A stretch of 64,000 nt of DNA from Membranipora membranacea (taxonomy: Eukaryota; Bryozoa; Gymnolaemata; Cheilostomatida; Membraniporidae): the NCBI GenBank assembly GCA_914767715.1, contig OU612066.1, positions 20,370,283-20,434,282 on the forward strand. Reading direction: 5' to 3'. Below, one piece after another: positions 51,401-63,835 of the stretch. The position numbers were made by a program, and so were the translations under genes. Every line of letters starts with the position of its first letter. Within the stretch, counting starts at the first letter, position 1. The notes under the pieces were generated by a model. It was given only the letters and a program-made list of their open reading frames with translations. It was not told the origin of the DNA and ran no database searches.

Positions 51401-53588
51401 CTGCATAAGCTTGTCCTCTCTTATTCCTACAAGCAACAGAGAATAAGGCCATCAGACAGGATCCAAAGAGGTTAGCCGCCAACTTTACTGAAACAACAAC
51501 AGATCAGAAAAAATCAGTAGTTTTGATAAGGAAAACCCGATGGCTCAGACATTATTCATCCATCAATCAATCAACCGATCTATCGTTCACCCGATCAATC
51601 GATCACCCGATCCATCAAGCACCCAATCAGTCGATCACCCGATCCATCAATCACCCGATCACCGATCACCCAATCAATCGCTCAACCAATTAATTGTATA
51701 TTAATTGTATAAACCTTCCAAACAAACATAAAAACAAATTCTTTCAAGGCCACATTCTTACGCTCATATTTTTGAACGTATTAGCTTACCAATCATCAGG
51801 TTTTGCTTTTCCTGTTGAGATGTCTTTGCCTCGTCGGCAGCCATTAATTTCAATGCACTGTTGTCTGACAATGCAACTGACTGCCTGTAAAAACAAAGAA
51901 AATATTACCTTCACTATATGAACTACATGAATATAGCACAGATGTGCAGATTTTATAGTATTGAATAGAATTTTCTAACCTTATTCCTGAAACACCTCAG
52001 GTTGGTTTCATCTTCAGCCCTTAAGAGTTTAGACGGGGTTTATACTTTGCTTCTGCCTGAACATCACTTAATTTTGCATGGTCACAAATGGGTTGGGGAT
52101 AGTCAACCTGCTTTTGGGAAGAAATAAATTAAAGAGTATGAAACAAATTCCCAGCAGTCTCAAAATAATGGTCACTGTTAGGACTGGACAATAAAAGATA
52201 TCCCGGAATATCCATGTTATATATATTATTATTAAACACCAATATCTGAACAATATTTAGATTCAAATTTTCAATGAAATGCAAAGATCTGCAGCTAAAT
52301 CTGTTGTGTAATTCTGCGTCACAAATTTGTCAATCTAACCTTTTTCACTCATGAAGGATAAGTGGGAATTCATAGTATAATCACTTACGCTTGTTTTGCT
52401 ACCACTGGTGCCTTGGTGCCTGGTGCTTGATAATCCTCCGATAATCTTGATGACAATCTGCAACGCAGATTAACTAGGTTAAATAAATAGCTGTCTCATT
52501 TGGCTAGCTGCATATTATTGACTCATTGATCTGATCTTTCTTTGCATGAAAATGATATTAAAATACTGAAATTCTTCACAGGAGCATAACTCTCAGTTTC
52601 GATCAATATTGATCAAGTTATCAACAAAAAAAACCTGACTGTTGGTGAAAAATGGAAAGACTCTCGAAAGTGGTTTAGGTTTCTAAGAGTTTTTAGTGAT
52701 CTATTTCTATAATTAGGCTGCTGCTGATGGCAACATTTTCTGTATGAATTGGCCATGTCATGAGAGAACTATGAAAAACTAATGATAAAGGGTCTATCAA
52801 TTGGTAGAGTAATGGCAACAACTGGATTACAGAGTTGTCACTGGCTTCATATAAACGTGTTACAATCTATCAAGAACCTCGATATAGCCCCTGTAGATTC
52901 TTACACTGGCTGTTGCAGACCTTCAATTTCTCTGTTTGTCCTCATTATCACACCAACTAGCATCAAAAAGATGATCAATCCAGCAAGAACAGCCAATCCT
53001 ATAGCAAAACTGATCCACCTCGATCTCCTTGGCTACAAAATATGAATTTCATTTATATCAGTCTTATCACAAATGATGTTTATCACAGCACAGACTAAAT
53101 GTTTAGACAACATTAAGTTATCACAGAAGGTACCAAGTACCCTACTACTATAGGGTGGTCTAGAATTGCTGTGAATGGAGGAGTGACAAAAAATTGTAAT
53201 ATTTGAAGCTACTAGATATCTTGCATAATGAAATAATACAGGCTTGTGGAAACAAATATCTCAATCTATAAGTTCATCAGGACAAGTTACACAGGGGCTT
53301 CACATCAGGGCTCTACCTAAGGGCAATTTTCCCTAGATGACACAGTTCATAAATTTAATCAAGATTCTGATATCCGATAGGATGTCATGTGACCTGCAGG
53401 TCGTCAGACAATTCATCAAAATAAATGTGGAAGCATTATAAAAAAAAACTCACGAGGACACTAAATTAGGCATCAATAAACGGTTATTTTTAAGAATGGG
53501 ACTTTTTGCAAAATTAAAATCAAACCTTGTTGCTGTCGCTGATAGGAAGGACAGAAATCCCATACTCTTCGCGAGTCTCTGTTGGCAT
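48440..53588 (-). CDS. MACPF domain protein, type II membrane anchored, with four apple/PAN-like modules
   Basis: Six exons: 53526-53588, 52905-53032, 52389-52457, 51790-51884, 51234-51426, 48440-50381; phases close, 829 aa. The start ATG at 53588 opens a 21-residue cytoplasmic head. Exon 2 encodes RRSRW followed by a helix of about 23 hydrophobic residues (about 28-50). With basic residues on the N side and no earlier signal, this predicts type II topology. The MACPF/CDC region spans about 120-440, with GYNILKGYP near the front and the signature YDFVDYFGTH at 301-310, followed by a Ser-rich stretch of the kind seen at the second membrane-inserting helix. After the MACPF fold come four Cys-bearing modules (about 475-545, 560-637, 655-722, 735-815) with apple/PAN spacing. 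The family forms oligomeric pores or acts in adhesion and development; which applies here is unknown. Confidence 0.85.
51540..51690. repeat. GATC-rich minisatellite
   Basis: Variants of a unit of about 12-16 bp, GATCACCCGATCCATCA, repeat across about 150 bp (ATCAATC and ACCCGATC blocks alternate). It lies in the MACPF gene intron between exons 4 and 5. Confidence 0.85.
52905..53032 (-). other. Signal-anchor (transmembrane) exon of the MACPF gene
   Basis: The exon reads PRRSRW, then about 23 mainly aliphatic residues, then RTNREIEG. The basic N flank favours an N-in orientation and places the MACPF and apple modules outside the cell. Confidence 0.75.
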
Positions 53589-54802
53589 GTTGCCCCTGTC
53601 AAGGCTCACCATAATCATTAACTGGTTATGGTAAGCTTAAATAAATTCAACCATAATTAACAGCAGCAGTCACTTTCACTGTAAGAAATGCTCACAAATG
53701 GATCTGTGCTTCTGAACAATAGTATTTTTATATGAAGAGACTCTGCTTACAAACTCTGTCTAACCAATGAGCTTCATCTCCCCCAGGAAAACAACAGGAC
53801 GATATTGACCAATCAGCAAACAGTATCGCTTGAGCTATGTCTGGGACAATTGTTGAAATCAATATGGCCGCTAAGTGATGAAATCAATATTACATCCATG
53901 AAATAAAATGGCTAATAAGCCCATATTCCTTACAAAAGAGTTCATGACTATTAGTTGTATCTCAAGAAAACATGCCCCCCCCTACTTATAGTATAATTTA
54001 TAGATGACCATTTCTTAGCTTATAGGCTTGTAGTCTTATAAATAGATGCAAGTAAAGATATAGATTTATAGATGATATCAATGTAAAGATATAGATTTAT
54101 AGCTTTCTTAATGTATCTCTAAAGTGCTGTCAGTGTTGTGTGTCTTCTGTGCTCTCTTTGTGTGTGTATGGTCATTGTGTAGCAAAGCAGCGCGCTTAAG
54201 TTTATAGATTGGGATTCTTAATTTATAGATATTATAGACAGTCCTGTGTGGGGGGAGCCCCAAACATCTTACCCTACCATTCTACAGCTGCATCACTTGC
54301 CCAATATACCTGATGGTAGTGTTATTGATTAGGTGAACATCAACACGCTTGTGTATTTTGTTGCTTATTTCTTTGTTGGCTCAGAAAATATAGTTAGGGT
54401 GGTCTCTTGGGCCCTGACTATGCTCATTGGATAGAGAAATGTTTTAGGTAATCAACTATGTTTAACTTTTCCAAAACATTGTCCATACACAATGGAAAGC
54501 CGAATATTCCTATATAGACCTAATCTATTAAGCCTATATTATAAGGGACACTAAATAGGCCAATAGTCTAGGCCATCACTCTAAGCCAAACACACAATTC
54601 ATTATGTATTGTTATTCCTGAGGAAGAGGGAGTTCATTGGTCTAACAAACCAATGAAAACCTAGTACAAAATCACATAGAGACTTCTAATAGCAAAAATT
54701 ATTTTTGACGGTTTGTTGACATTAAGCAAGTGAAATGGGCATATCAAATTTACCTGAATGTTGTGCTTAATCGCCTAAAATGGAGTTACAATATTGTAAA
54801 GA

Positions 54803-54823
54803 GTCGGAGGGGGGGGGGGGGCT
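54803..54823. repeat. Poly-G run
   Basis: A run of about 13 G in the interior of the long-TIR element. Confidence 0.9.
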
Positions 54824-54942
54824 GTTCAAAATACTACACCTGACATATGGCTGCCACTGTAAACAGACAACCATCAATACTTATCTTGTATAAATGATCA
54901 AAAAAATTAAATGACCAGAGCAGAAGGGGATTTCCTTAAGAG

Positions 54943-55325
54943 CATATGACACCGAAGTTAATTTCTTTGATAGACAGTTCACATGAATTCTGAACTTCCC
55001 AACAGGTTTATATGTAAGTTATAACGCAAGAGATATCTTTTTGTTTAAAGTTTTAGTTTTAACAAAAAGAAGCCACAGGGCTGAGCCTACTTTATATTTT
55101 GCTCCAGCTGTTTGGTGATTGTTAGGCAGCTTCAGGTCATTTGACTGGAGCTAAAGATTGAAAGCCAAAACCATATGACACCAAAATTAATTTTCTTAAT
55201 TGACAGTTCAAGATCGACTTCGGCAACTCGCAACCAGGTTAAATGTAAATATTTATTCAAAAGTATCGTTTTGGTTTCAAGTTGCAATTGTGAGTTTCTG
55301 ATAAAGGTCTAGGCTGACACAGCAA
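54943..55325. repeat. Two diverged direct repeats inside the long-TIR element
   Basis: CATATGACACC followed by an (A/G)TTAATTT(T)CTT block and TGACAGTTCA/AGACAGTTCA begins at 54943 and again at 55172, a spacing of about 229 bp, with patchy similarity beyond. Confidence 0.55.
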
Positions 55326-57777
55326 TATACTACGTGCCATCTGCTCTCATTACGCATGCAGGTTTGAGAACGTCTGGGCGAAAAGCTCATTGGACTGAAG
55401 CTATTTATTGAGCGCCAACTTTTCGAGCAATAATATTATTTGACCAGGATCTAAGGTTGCATCATTACCATAGCAATTAAGAGAAAATTCAAGGATTATA
55501 AATCTCCTATACTACCAAATAATATAACCCCATTATCAGAATCTGCTGTTTAGTTAGAAACAGAAGATTGGCCTGCCCCTAAAGAGGGATGCAAGGTGCC
55601 CTTAATCCTCATACTGAGAATGTGATACATCCTAAAAAACTAAAATGCATCCTAGATGTAAGGCCATGAAAGACCTCCTGAACTGGGTTTACAGCAAGCT
55701 GCCAAAACTGAAACTGGCACTAATCAGCCGTCGGCAGTCACACTCTGATCTTAGCCGATAGGCCGAGATGGGAGAAGCTTTATTATGATTTGTGGGGCTC
55801 CCCCCACACAGGACTGTCTATAATATCTATAAATTAAGAATCCCAATCTATAAACTTAAGCGCGCTGCGATGGCATGTGGCCCACTCATTTCATCAATAG
55901 ACTGACAGTTGGGAAATTCCAAAATCCTGAGGAAAACCCATTAGATTGTAAACATATCTGAATGTTTGCTTTGCTACACAGCGACCATACACACACTAAG
56001 AGAGCACAGGAGACACACAGCACTGACAGCACTTTAGAGATACATTAAGAAATCTATAAATCTATATCTTTACATTGATAACATCTATAAATCTATATCT
56101 TTACTTGCATCTATCTATGAGCCTACAAGCCTATAAGCTAAAAAATGGTCATCTATAATCTATACTATAAGTAGGGGGGATTTCTTTGCGATGGATAAAA
56201 TATTTTTGCAGGACAATGCCATGATGTGCTAACAGTACTCTACTTAGTGCATAACTGACCAGTTTCCCTATCTGGTAGGGAGGCTCCCAATTTTAAAGGT
56301 TTTTTTAATCCCCTCCCTATCTCCCTTTACCCTCCTTTTTTCAGCTTCATTCACCCAGAAAACTGCTTGTTTGCAGCTATCCATTTTTTCACCTAGCCTT
56401 ACACTATTGATAGGCCTGTCTCTCCTAGTTTGGATAAAATGCAACAATATCATTTGTACAAACAGGTAAAATGACGCAATACATAATATGAATGCTCAAG
56501 TTTTGGTTTAAAAATATGACAACTAGGGCCGAATTGCACCCGGGCTGCAGTTTGTCTGTGGAAGACCTTCTGATTTCTGGGTCAACCATCCTGTCATGTG
56601 AGAGTCTTAGTATCAGAATATCGTTACCAAAGAAGTAAAAGGAAATGGACCATTAGGAAAAGAAAGTAAGAGGCTTACACATGCTCAAAAGTAAGAAACT
56701 CCTGCTTCTAAAAATCTTCTGTCTGAAATGTGGCATTTTCCCTATCCACCAAGTTGTTTTTATTCTTGATACAAGACCAGGAAATGATTTAAAATTTAAT
56801 AATTTATTGTAATTAGGAACTTCGAAACAAGATGGCAAAGTATAAAAGATAATGAAGTATACAATTCTCATTTAATGCAATACCTTTTTTAAAAGAAATT
56901 AGAACTTTGATCTTACAGGATGCAGATGAAATTATTTTCTAGTAAACCCTGAGCTTTAGGAATTAGAAGGTTACTCCCATTTCTTGAACTTAGCAACCGA
57001 TCATATAAGGCAGCTGTACCAGGGCACAAAATTGATTTTATAGGATATATCATTAATTTATATTCAGAAATTACAGGTTTATATTCATGAGAGAGCCACA
57101 ATTTTATTGCGGAACGATAAAGAAGTTTGCATGCAGGGGGATGCATCTATGATTATTGGGTAGTTTACCGAGCAATATTCATTTACAGGCTGAAGGTTTT
57201 GCATATTCAAGTTACTTTATTGGTATAGTGTCATAGTCAAGCATTTATCTAATTGGCAGGCTAACTCAAAGATTGCATGAAAATAAATCATTATAACTGA
57301 TAGCTTGCATATGCAATTAAAATCATAATATATGCATACCTTGCTGCAATAGCTTGTATTGTAACCAGGAGTAAGAATGCAGGAAAAAAACCAAATTCAC
57401 AAAATTAATAGATCTATTTGCAATAAGGAATATGTTATTATAAGGTGGACTATCAATCAGTGATTTTCAGGGTTTAGCAACACCACTGAAGAATTATCAC
57501 ATGGAAAACACCACATCCAACACAGGCATTTATATCTTAAAAGTAATAGCTTTAAAAAGCTGCATTTTTGCAGTGCTATTCTGAGCGCCCTCTTTTCCTG
57601 AGCGAACATTTGACCTCTCTCAGATCAATGAGTTAAAAATTATGGTTTAGTCAGTAAAAGAGCCTGCCTCAACACTGATGTCAGTTAACAAGAACTAGGA
57701 TGTTCACTAAATCCACAGTAGTACAAGTTATTGTTAAGTCATACAAGTAGATTGAAACACGAAGCGCAATATCTACT

Positions 57778-60700
57778 TTAGTTTTTAGGCACTTTACAGT
57801 TTTTGGTGACAACAGGCATTCCAGAGCCAGGCCACTGTCTAAAACCCCAGCAGGTACAATCTTTTCCCTGAAAGCTATACCCTACACCATATCTGCAGTC
57901 ACATACTCGAGGTGTGCATCCTACAAGAATATGAATAACATAGTAATTATATATGTCATTTCCAAGACACAGGAAATGAGGTACAAAGGACCACATACCC
58001 CTAGTATAATTGAGATTGTGAATATTTGGTCAATCTCTATGTTCTATCTATACAGTAAACACAAGTGAACAAGAAACAGATTATTACCTTTTGCACATCC
58101 ATACATGAGATTTAAGTCCATGATATCATGAAATGACAATCCACTACTTTGTCCAATAAAATTCTGGAATTTCTGATTCCTTGTCAAGATAGTTAGCTTA
58201 TCTTCCTGTTTACTCCAGGCCTGTGTGATTGAAAAATAATTGAACATTCATGACTAAAGGAGAATGTAACAGAATGAGAGAACCAAACCTGAGAATGCAG
58301 GCTGTACGAATATTCATTGTATGCTGAAAGATATTTTTTGCAAATTAATGGCCAAGCAGCATTCTGAGACATTGCAACTTGTTACGGAGGGAGATAAAAT
58401 TATATCGTTTTAGCATTTCACATGAACAGAGTATGATTGATTTATATTTTCGCAAACTGGCATAAATATAAATGCAGGATTCGGTGTATTTTAAATTTTG
58501 ATCTTTACTGACAAGTACTGATTCTCCTTTATGAAACAAGTTCATCAACATAGCATCAGACAATTATTCGCATGACACGTTACGGATAAAACTTTAAAAT
58601 TTTTGAACAATTGACTATTTCTGTTGCTGGGCATTAATTATTGGAGCACGTATTGAATCATTTGCTGACCTAAAATACATTTTAAGGATTGTGCTGTTGA
58701 GGCAGATGGCAGGGACTAAATTGAACACAGCTGATGTTATCATAGGTCATGCTGAGCTGACTAGTATTTGGACAGCCTAGATAGACTTTCAAATAATTAA
58801 AACCAAATCATAGATACACGTTGTGATATGGATGATCACATACATTTTTTCCGTAATGCATAATGCTCATATAATCATAAGGGACTCCATACGTCCATCG
58901 CCGATTAATATCAAAGTTATGTTGTTTGCCATCTTGGATATTCTCCCACTGAATTTTGACATGCCGATCACGATCCCATCTCGACTGCTCATGGTAAAGA
59001 CCAAGAGCGTGCGCAAGCTCATGTAATATTACACCTTTCTACAATCATAGTATTTGACATGCGTTAAAATTATATACTAAAAGAGTTACACAGAGCCTGA
59101 AAAAGGGTTGATAGGTAAGTACAATTCGTTTTCCTTCTAAACACTGTCCATTGGCAGGAAAAATAGTATACAGCGATTGTGTATTTGATTCCACACTGAC
59201 TTGATGCTACCTGATAATTTCACACAATCTTGTGCTGGCTCAACTAAGCTAACGCGCATTATCCATTTTGTTTAAATGAATGACGGATTAAAAAAATTCT
59301 CTGTCTAGTGTTTGTCTATTTTAAGATCAAATATCAATCATAAATCATATAATATAATAAGAATGTCAAAAAACAACATATTGAAATGTTTTCTAAAAAA
59401 TACTGAACCCTAAATCTGTATTTATCCTCTGAATGAAAAAATAATATCAAATCAATCCTATTCCCACAATTCAATTTCATCGCATGGATAAATAATACTA
59501 TGATATCATTAAACCAATATGCCAACACTGAAATAGATGAATTGCGACTTCCCAGTTATCTATTATTATATTAACCTTTGGTAACGGCCAGTAAAAGTCT
59601 CGTTTAGAGAAGGAATTCTTCATACGTACCTTGAGACAAGTAGTATCACCGGGACCGCTTATCATGATGCTGATATCTTGTTGTCCACCAGTTTGCCCAA
59701 CATAGGAAGAGCAGCCATCACCATTGTATATGTACACAAAATTCTTCTGCTTACCTCTCGGTACAAATTGCACACACGTGTATGTTTGCAATTCTATCAT
59801 CGCATCTGTTATCAATCGATGTGCAGAGTGATCTACAATGATCGGGCAACATACAACAATGTAGTTATGTCATCTCATTATTAAAGGATATTATGCACAT
59901 CAACGTAGCAAATTCACTGGCAGGGTTAAAATAGAAAGTTTGAGTTTGATGGACAAAGCTGGTGAGAAATTTTGAATGGAACACCATGTGGGCATAAGAC
60001 ATACGCTACTAAATAAACATTAGACATTCCCTCATAAGCCTACTGTTGAGAATTTGATAGATGTGTTGCTTACCGAAATTTGGGCTGATCACATACGGAA
60101 TCTTAGAGGCTTCCCATAACTTTACGCTCTCTCTCCTCTACCAAACAAAATATTCTTTGAAATGATTTTCTCTGGATTTAAGATAAAAGTCCGTGGTTGG
60201 GTAGATCACTGAAAATATAACTTCGAAGGCCATTATGGATATCATAATTTAGTATATGTCATTACGTGAGAGTAATACGGAAATAACCGACAGTGAGCAC
60301 AGAGCTCCACCAGATTTGTAACAGATTGACAGATTATTGTTAATACCTTTTTTAATGGATATTTCATATCAAGACCGTACCGTATAGATGTTTTGTCTCT
60401 CCTGTCAGTGTTTGTACCAGATGATGACGAAGGCACTAAAAGTAATAACATGAGTGATAATTTGAAAATATATTGCTGAACTCCTGCTTACATAAATATT
60501 GCCCTTCCTTGGGGGGGGGGGGGGTGGGAGGGGAAAGAATGAATTTTCATAACAAAGGTGACCTATCATAACATAATAATGTCTCACATTACTCATTTCA
60601 GAAATATTTAATTTCATCCATCAGTGGAGGACGTGTGGAACAAGACCAAGGAGCAATCAAATGACAAGATTAGCAAACTGTCATTGAAAAATTCCCCTTC

Positions 60701-61204
60701 ATAATTCCCATTGATAAAAATTCCTCAAGCAGACATTGAATGTCTGCTTGAGTTGAACATACAGCTATATTTATTAGCTTTCATTATCAACTCATCGATA
60801 GGTACATTCTTTCCTCTGATTCTTCTAGCCAACACATTGATGGTCAAACAGGTCAACTGTAAAAGAAACAGTCACAATATCATTATTACTATCATAAATA
60901 TTATTAATTGTATCATTGAATTTATCAATATGGTTAAAATTGCAACATAAAATGAAAGATGAATTTACTTTTATCATTAACAAAACATATGAAGAAGAGG
61001 AAAAAATTAGAAAAAATTCTGTGCTTAAGTACAATTAATGTGCTGTTAAATTGAAGTCAAAAATTGTGCCTGGATCGTTTTTATATGTATCATATATTGT
61101 ATATAATCACAGTAATATACATTTTAAAAATCGCCAAACAATTTCCAACAGTTAGTACTCTATTAACTTACAAGCACCAGGAGGAAGACTGTCAATTTTT
61201 GCAT
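57778..61204 (-). CDS. Astacin-family zinc metalloprotease (M12A)
   Basis: Eight phase-consistent exons give 317 aa: 61172-61204, 60763-60856, 60347-60435, 60074-60137, 59630-59832, 58844-59038, 58088-58220, 57778-57920. The signal peptide (about 1-21) is split by intron 1. A propeptide of about 50 residues follows. The catalytic domain begins near KLWEASKIPYVIS. Zinc site HELAHALGLYHE places His167, His171 and His177 as ligands and Glu168 as catalytic base; the Met-turn SIMHY (219-223) supplies the zinc-adjacent Tyr. The four core cysteines are in TYTCV, DGCSS, TTCLK and MYGCA. A cysteine-rich tail of 47 residues with six cysteines replaces the usual EGF, CUB or ShK modules. The classic F-x-G-D switch is not obvious; YGLDM sits in about the right place. 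Expected role: secreted endopeptidase in development, matrix turnover or digestion. Confidence 0.92.
60510..60525. repeat. Poly-G run
   Basis: A run of about 14 G in intron 2 of the astacin gene. Confidence 0.9.
60724..60752. repeat. 29-bp perfect hairpin next to a splice donor
   Basis: The arms CTCAAGCAGACATT and AATGTCTGCTTGAG are perfectly complementary around one base. It lies about 10 bp inside intron 2 of the astacin gene, immediately after the donor at 60762. Confidence 0.9.
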
Positions 61205-63338
61205 GTTTGTAGATGAACTTCTCACAAGCAAATGAAGAAAAAATTGTAACGCATTGTTAATTGATATGATAGCCTGGGTTCCTGAATTTGAATAAACAGT
61301 TACTATGCGGTCAGTTGGCAGTCAGCCTGACATACTTAACGAGGAATAATTAAAATTCCCCATTACTATGAACATAATACATAATATCAATGAAGAGAGC
61401 ATTTGAGGACACTATATATACATTAAAAAAAGCGAAGAATAATTAAATCGGCAATGCCTCAAAATTTCCAACATTGCATTTTGGACAGGAAGTTCTTGAA
61501 GAAGTGACAGGCACTGATTTATAGCTGTGCATAAGTTTAAGTAATTATTGTCTGTATGTATGCGTGTATGGATGTATGTATCTTTGTTCCTCCTAAAATT
61601 AGCAGCGTGATGCATTATCTCCGGTGCGCTTACATAGCAGTGGGAATAACACAGATTCTGCATACTCAAGTAGCTTCAACAAAAAAAGGGTTTAGATTAG
61701 GTTCTGGATAACCCTGAGAAAGAAAGGTAACTGTTCAGCTAGCTATGGTGAATACCGTTTGTGTATATGACCAGATAATGCCTGATTTAGCCTCAGCTCT
61801 GATCTTCGAGATCTCTACAGTTATGAGATGGTAACTTAGATGTCAGATGTTTATTCAGGCCCAACCTAATTTAGGATACCACAATGATTGATTCAATGAA
61901 CTTAACAGCAAATGTTTATGAATTCTAGGCCACTGTGCTGGTCATAGAAATCATACTATGGTTGCCCTGTACGAAGGGAGCAACATCTGTTGTAGTGGCA
62001 CATGCAGTCGTGTTCTTCTTAATTTTCCTCTCCACGCTGGGAATATTAAGATTCAAGTTGGTTTAAGCGGACATATTGTGTTTGAAAATTCCAATATCAA
62101 TGTTAATCTAAGTTTACAACGATTTTTCAAGGTCAAATGAATTGCGATACCAGTATAGGCTTAACATTGTAAATCAGAGACGTCAATTGACTGTTGTTTA
62201 AACTAACAAATCCTCTGCAAATTATTGAAAGACTGATCATGTGGTGCTCCTGTTTTTACACAAACTGGGTTTAAAAAAAAAAGAGTTTAACATCATCAAA
62301 GACGACAACAGGCTCCACCATAGACTCTATGGGCGCCACACAAGCAACGATTCCAAACATCATATCATAAGCAAAATACTCTTCTGCAAACTTTGTTGAT
62401 GGTTATTTTGGTGTATGGTTTACAAATAAGAGGAAAATGAGCATTATAATGGTAACCTATAATAAGTTCATTTAACTCCTATAAAAAAAACTAGCAGTCT
62501 TATCCCAAGGTACATATTTGGAATGTGATATATTATAAAATAAACTTGATTGTGCAGTGCATTGGATTCACTGTTGTTTTAAACAACAAAAATAAAAAGT
62601 GCATATTACTGGCATTTCAGCAAAAAGTTTTCCCTTTCATAGGAAATAATTAAATTCTCTTAACTAATGAGTAGACAAACCTTACTCTGGCTAGCTTGAG
62701 TTCCCTTGTTGGTTAGGGGATGTGGTGTCAACACTGCCTTGAATTAGACACACTTAGGCACCCAAGAACATTAACTAAATTTTCAGAGTGATCATACATA
62801 ACATTGTTTAATCATTCTTAAAAATCACCAGTAATAACTACTATGAGCGACTTACAAAGAGCATTTGTAATAACAAACAATTTTGGTTTGTGCATCTGGC
62901 ATGATAAAGGCATACATAAAAGAAGAAAGATCTAACTGCATTGATCGGTGATGAATAAAGTTTATATCTATCTATCTATCCAACCATAAAATAGTTACTC
63001 TTTGTGAACACTGACATGGAGACTACACTTTTCATGTGTATCATTGATCGTTTGAGTCAATCAAGAAAGAGTTCCTAACATGAACCCCTCCCTAATTAGT
63101 AAAATTGAACTTGGGTCGTCACACCGAATTCCTTGTGATGGTACACTTGCTAAGTGAATTAGTTCACTCTCTATCGATCAGAGATATACATGCAATAGTA
63201 AATGGGGTCATCGGTGTGCTCTTTGAGAACTAAAATCATATATGGTAGCAATATAGAATGTCAGCCTTAGATTTTGTACTGCTGCAAAGCAATGAGCATT
63301 GAATTATCCTCTCATGTTCCAGTTGATCCGAGTTGAGC
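61205..63338. other. Upstream region of the astacin gene
   Basis: This should include the astacin promoter and the 3' side of the gene that ends at 63339. One short plus-strand open frame (61958-62140) has no supporting features. A TCTA/ATCT tetranucleotide run lies near 62970. Nothing else is seen. Confidence 0.45.
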
Positions 63339-63424
63339 TCAGTCTTTATCCCCATTTGGGTCGGAGTTGCCAGATGAAGATGAATCTTTATTATCAAATC
63401 GGAGTTGCTTCCTCTCGTACAAAC
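63339..63424 (-). CDS. Possible terminal exon of a gene beyond the right edge
   Basis: On the minus strand an acceptor (TTTTATAG) precedes an open stretch that reads LYERKQLRFDNKDSSSSGN and ends in DKD-stop at 63339. It would need an incoming phase of 1. The acidic/Ser-rich composition looks like a protein C-terminus. A second open stretch at about 63890-63999 (reading MYINEVEMRAFAWEYTG) ends at a GTAAAC donor, but in the phase that would splice to a different, short reading of this exon. The join is therefore unresolved, and the gene body lies outside the window. Confidence 0.35.
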
Positions 63425-63769
63425 CTATAAAATCATAGAGATAAACAACTTGATGTAAGAGAGAATTGTCAGTCTTGTTATTAGGCAGAAGAGAGATAAC
63501 TCAAATGTTTGCTAATTTATATCCAACATTTTTACTACTGTAGTACAAAAATGCTTCTCTGCATGGTGTTCCCCTCATAACTTCTAGGCTAATTGTCGAT
63601 CACCTTCTTACTGTCACATTATAATCATCAACGGCTTCAATTACATATTGTAAAGTTTTAAGGATTACTGTGAATAACTTCCTGAGATATAGCCGGATAA
63701 AAAAACTGTTCTTCCCTATTTCGTTTATGACAGAAACAACTTGTAATCTCTTGATCAGTCATGGAGAAG

Positions 63770-63835
63770 GGAATGGTCTTATGGTAAGGCATTAGGACTG
63801 GCAATCTTTATGTTCTAGGCTATTAGTACTGTTCT
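63770..63835 (+). mobile_element. Possible decayed tRNA-derived SINE head
   Basis: The segment GGTCTTATGGTAAGGCATTA followed by GGACTGGCAATC resembles a tRNA D-arm plus anticodon arm, as seen at the heads of many SINEs. The expected B box is degraded (TTCTAGGCTA). Confidence 0.3.

Larger units (their letters stand above)
53975..56179. mobile_element. 2.2-kb element with long terminal inverted repeats
   Basis: The left arm (53975 to about 54265) and right arm (about 55793 to 56179) are inverted copies at roughly 90 percent identity. Both start CCCCCCTACTTATAGTAT and end in ACAGTCCTGTGTGGGGGGAG. The right arm carries an extra segment of about 105 bp (near 55868-55973). The interior of about 1.5 kb has no long reading frame. 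No clear target-site duplication is visible at the C-run ends. This is a non-autonomous fold-back type DNA element. Confidence 0.85.
53589..57777. other. Region between the MACPF and astacin genes
   Basis: This contains the MACPF promoter side, a 2.2-kb long-inverted-repeat element at 53975-56179, and about 1.6 kb downstream of the astacin gene in which I see no coding exon or repeat. Confidence 0.5.

Noticed and set aside
52782-53045. 87-aa plus-strand frame
   Set aside because: Antisense shadow of the MACPF signal-anchor exon.
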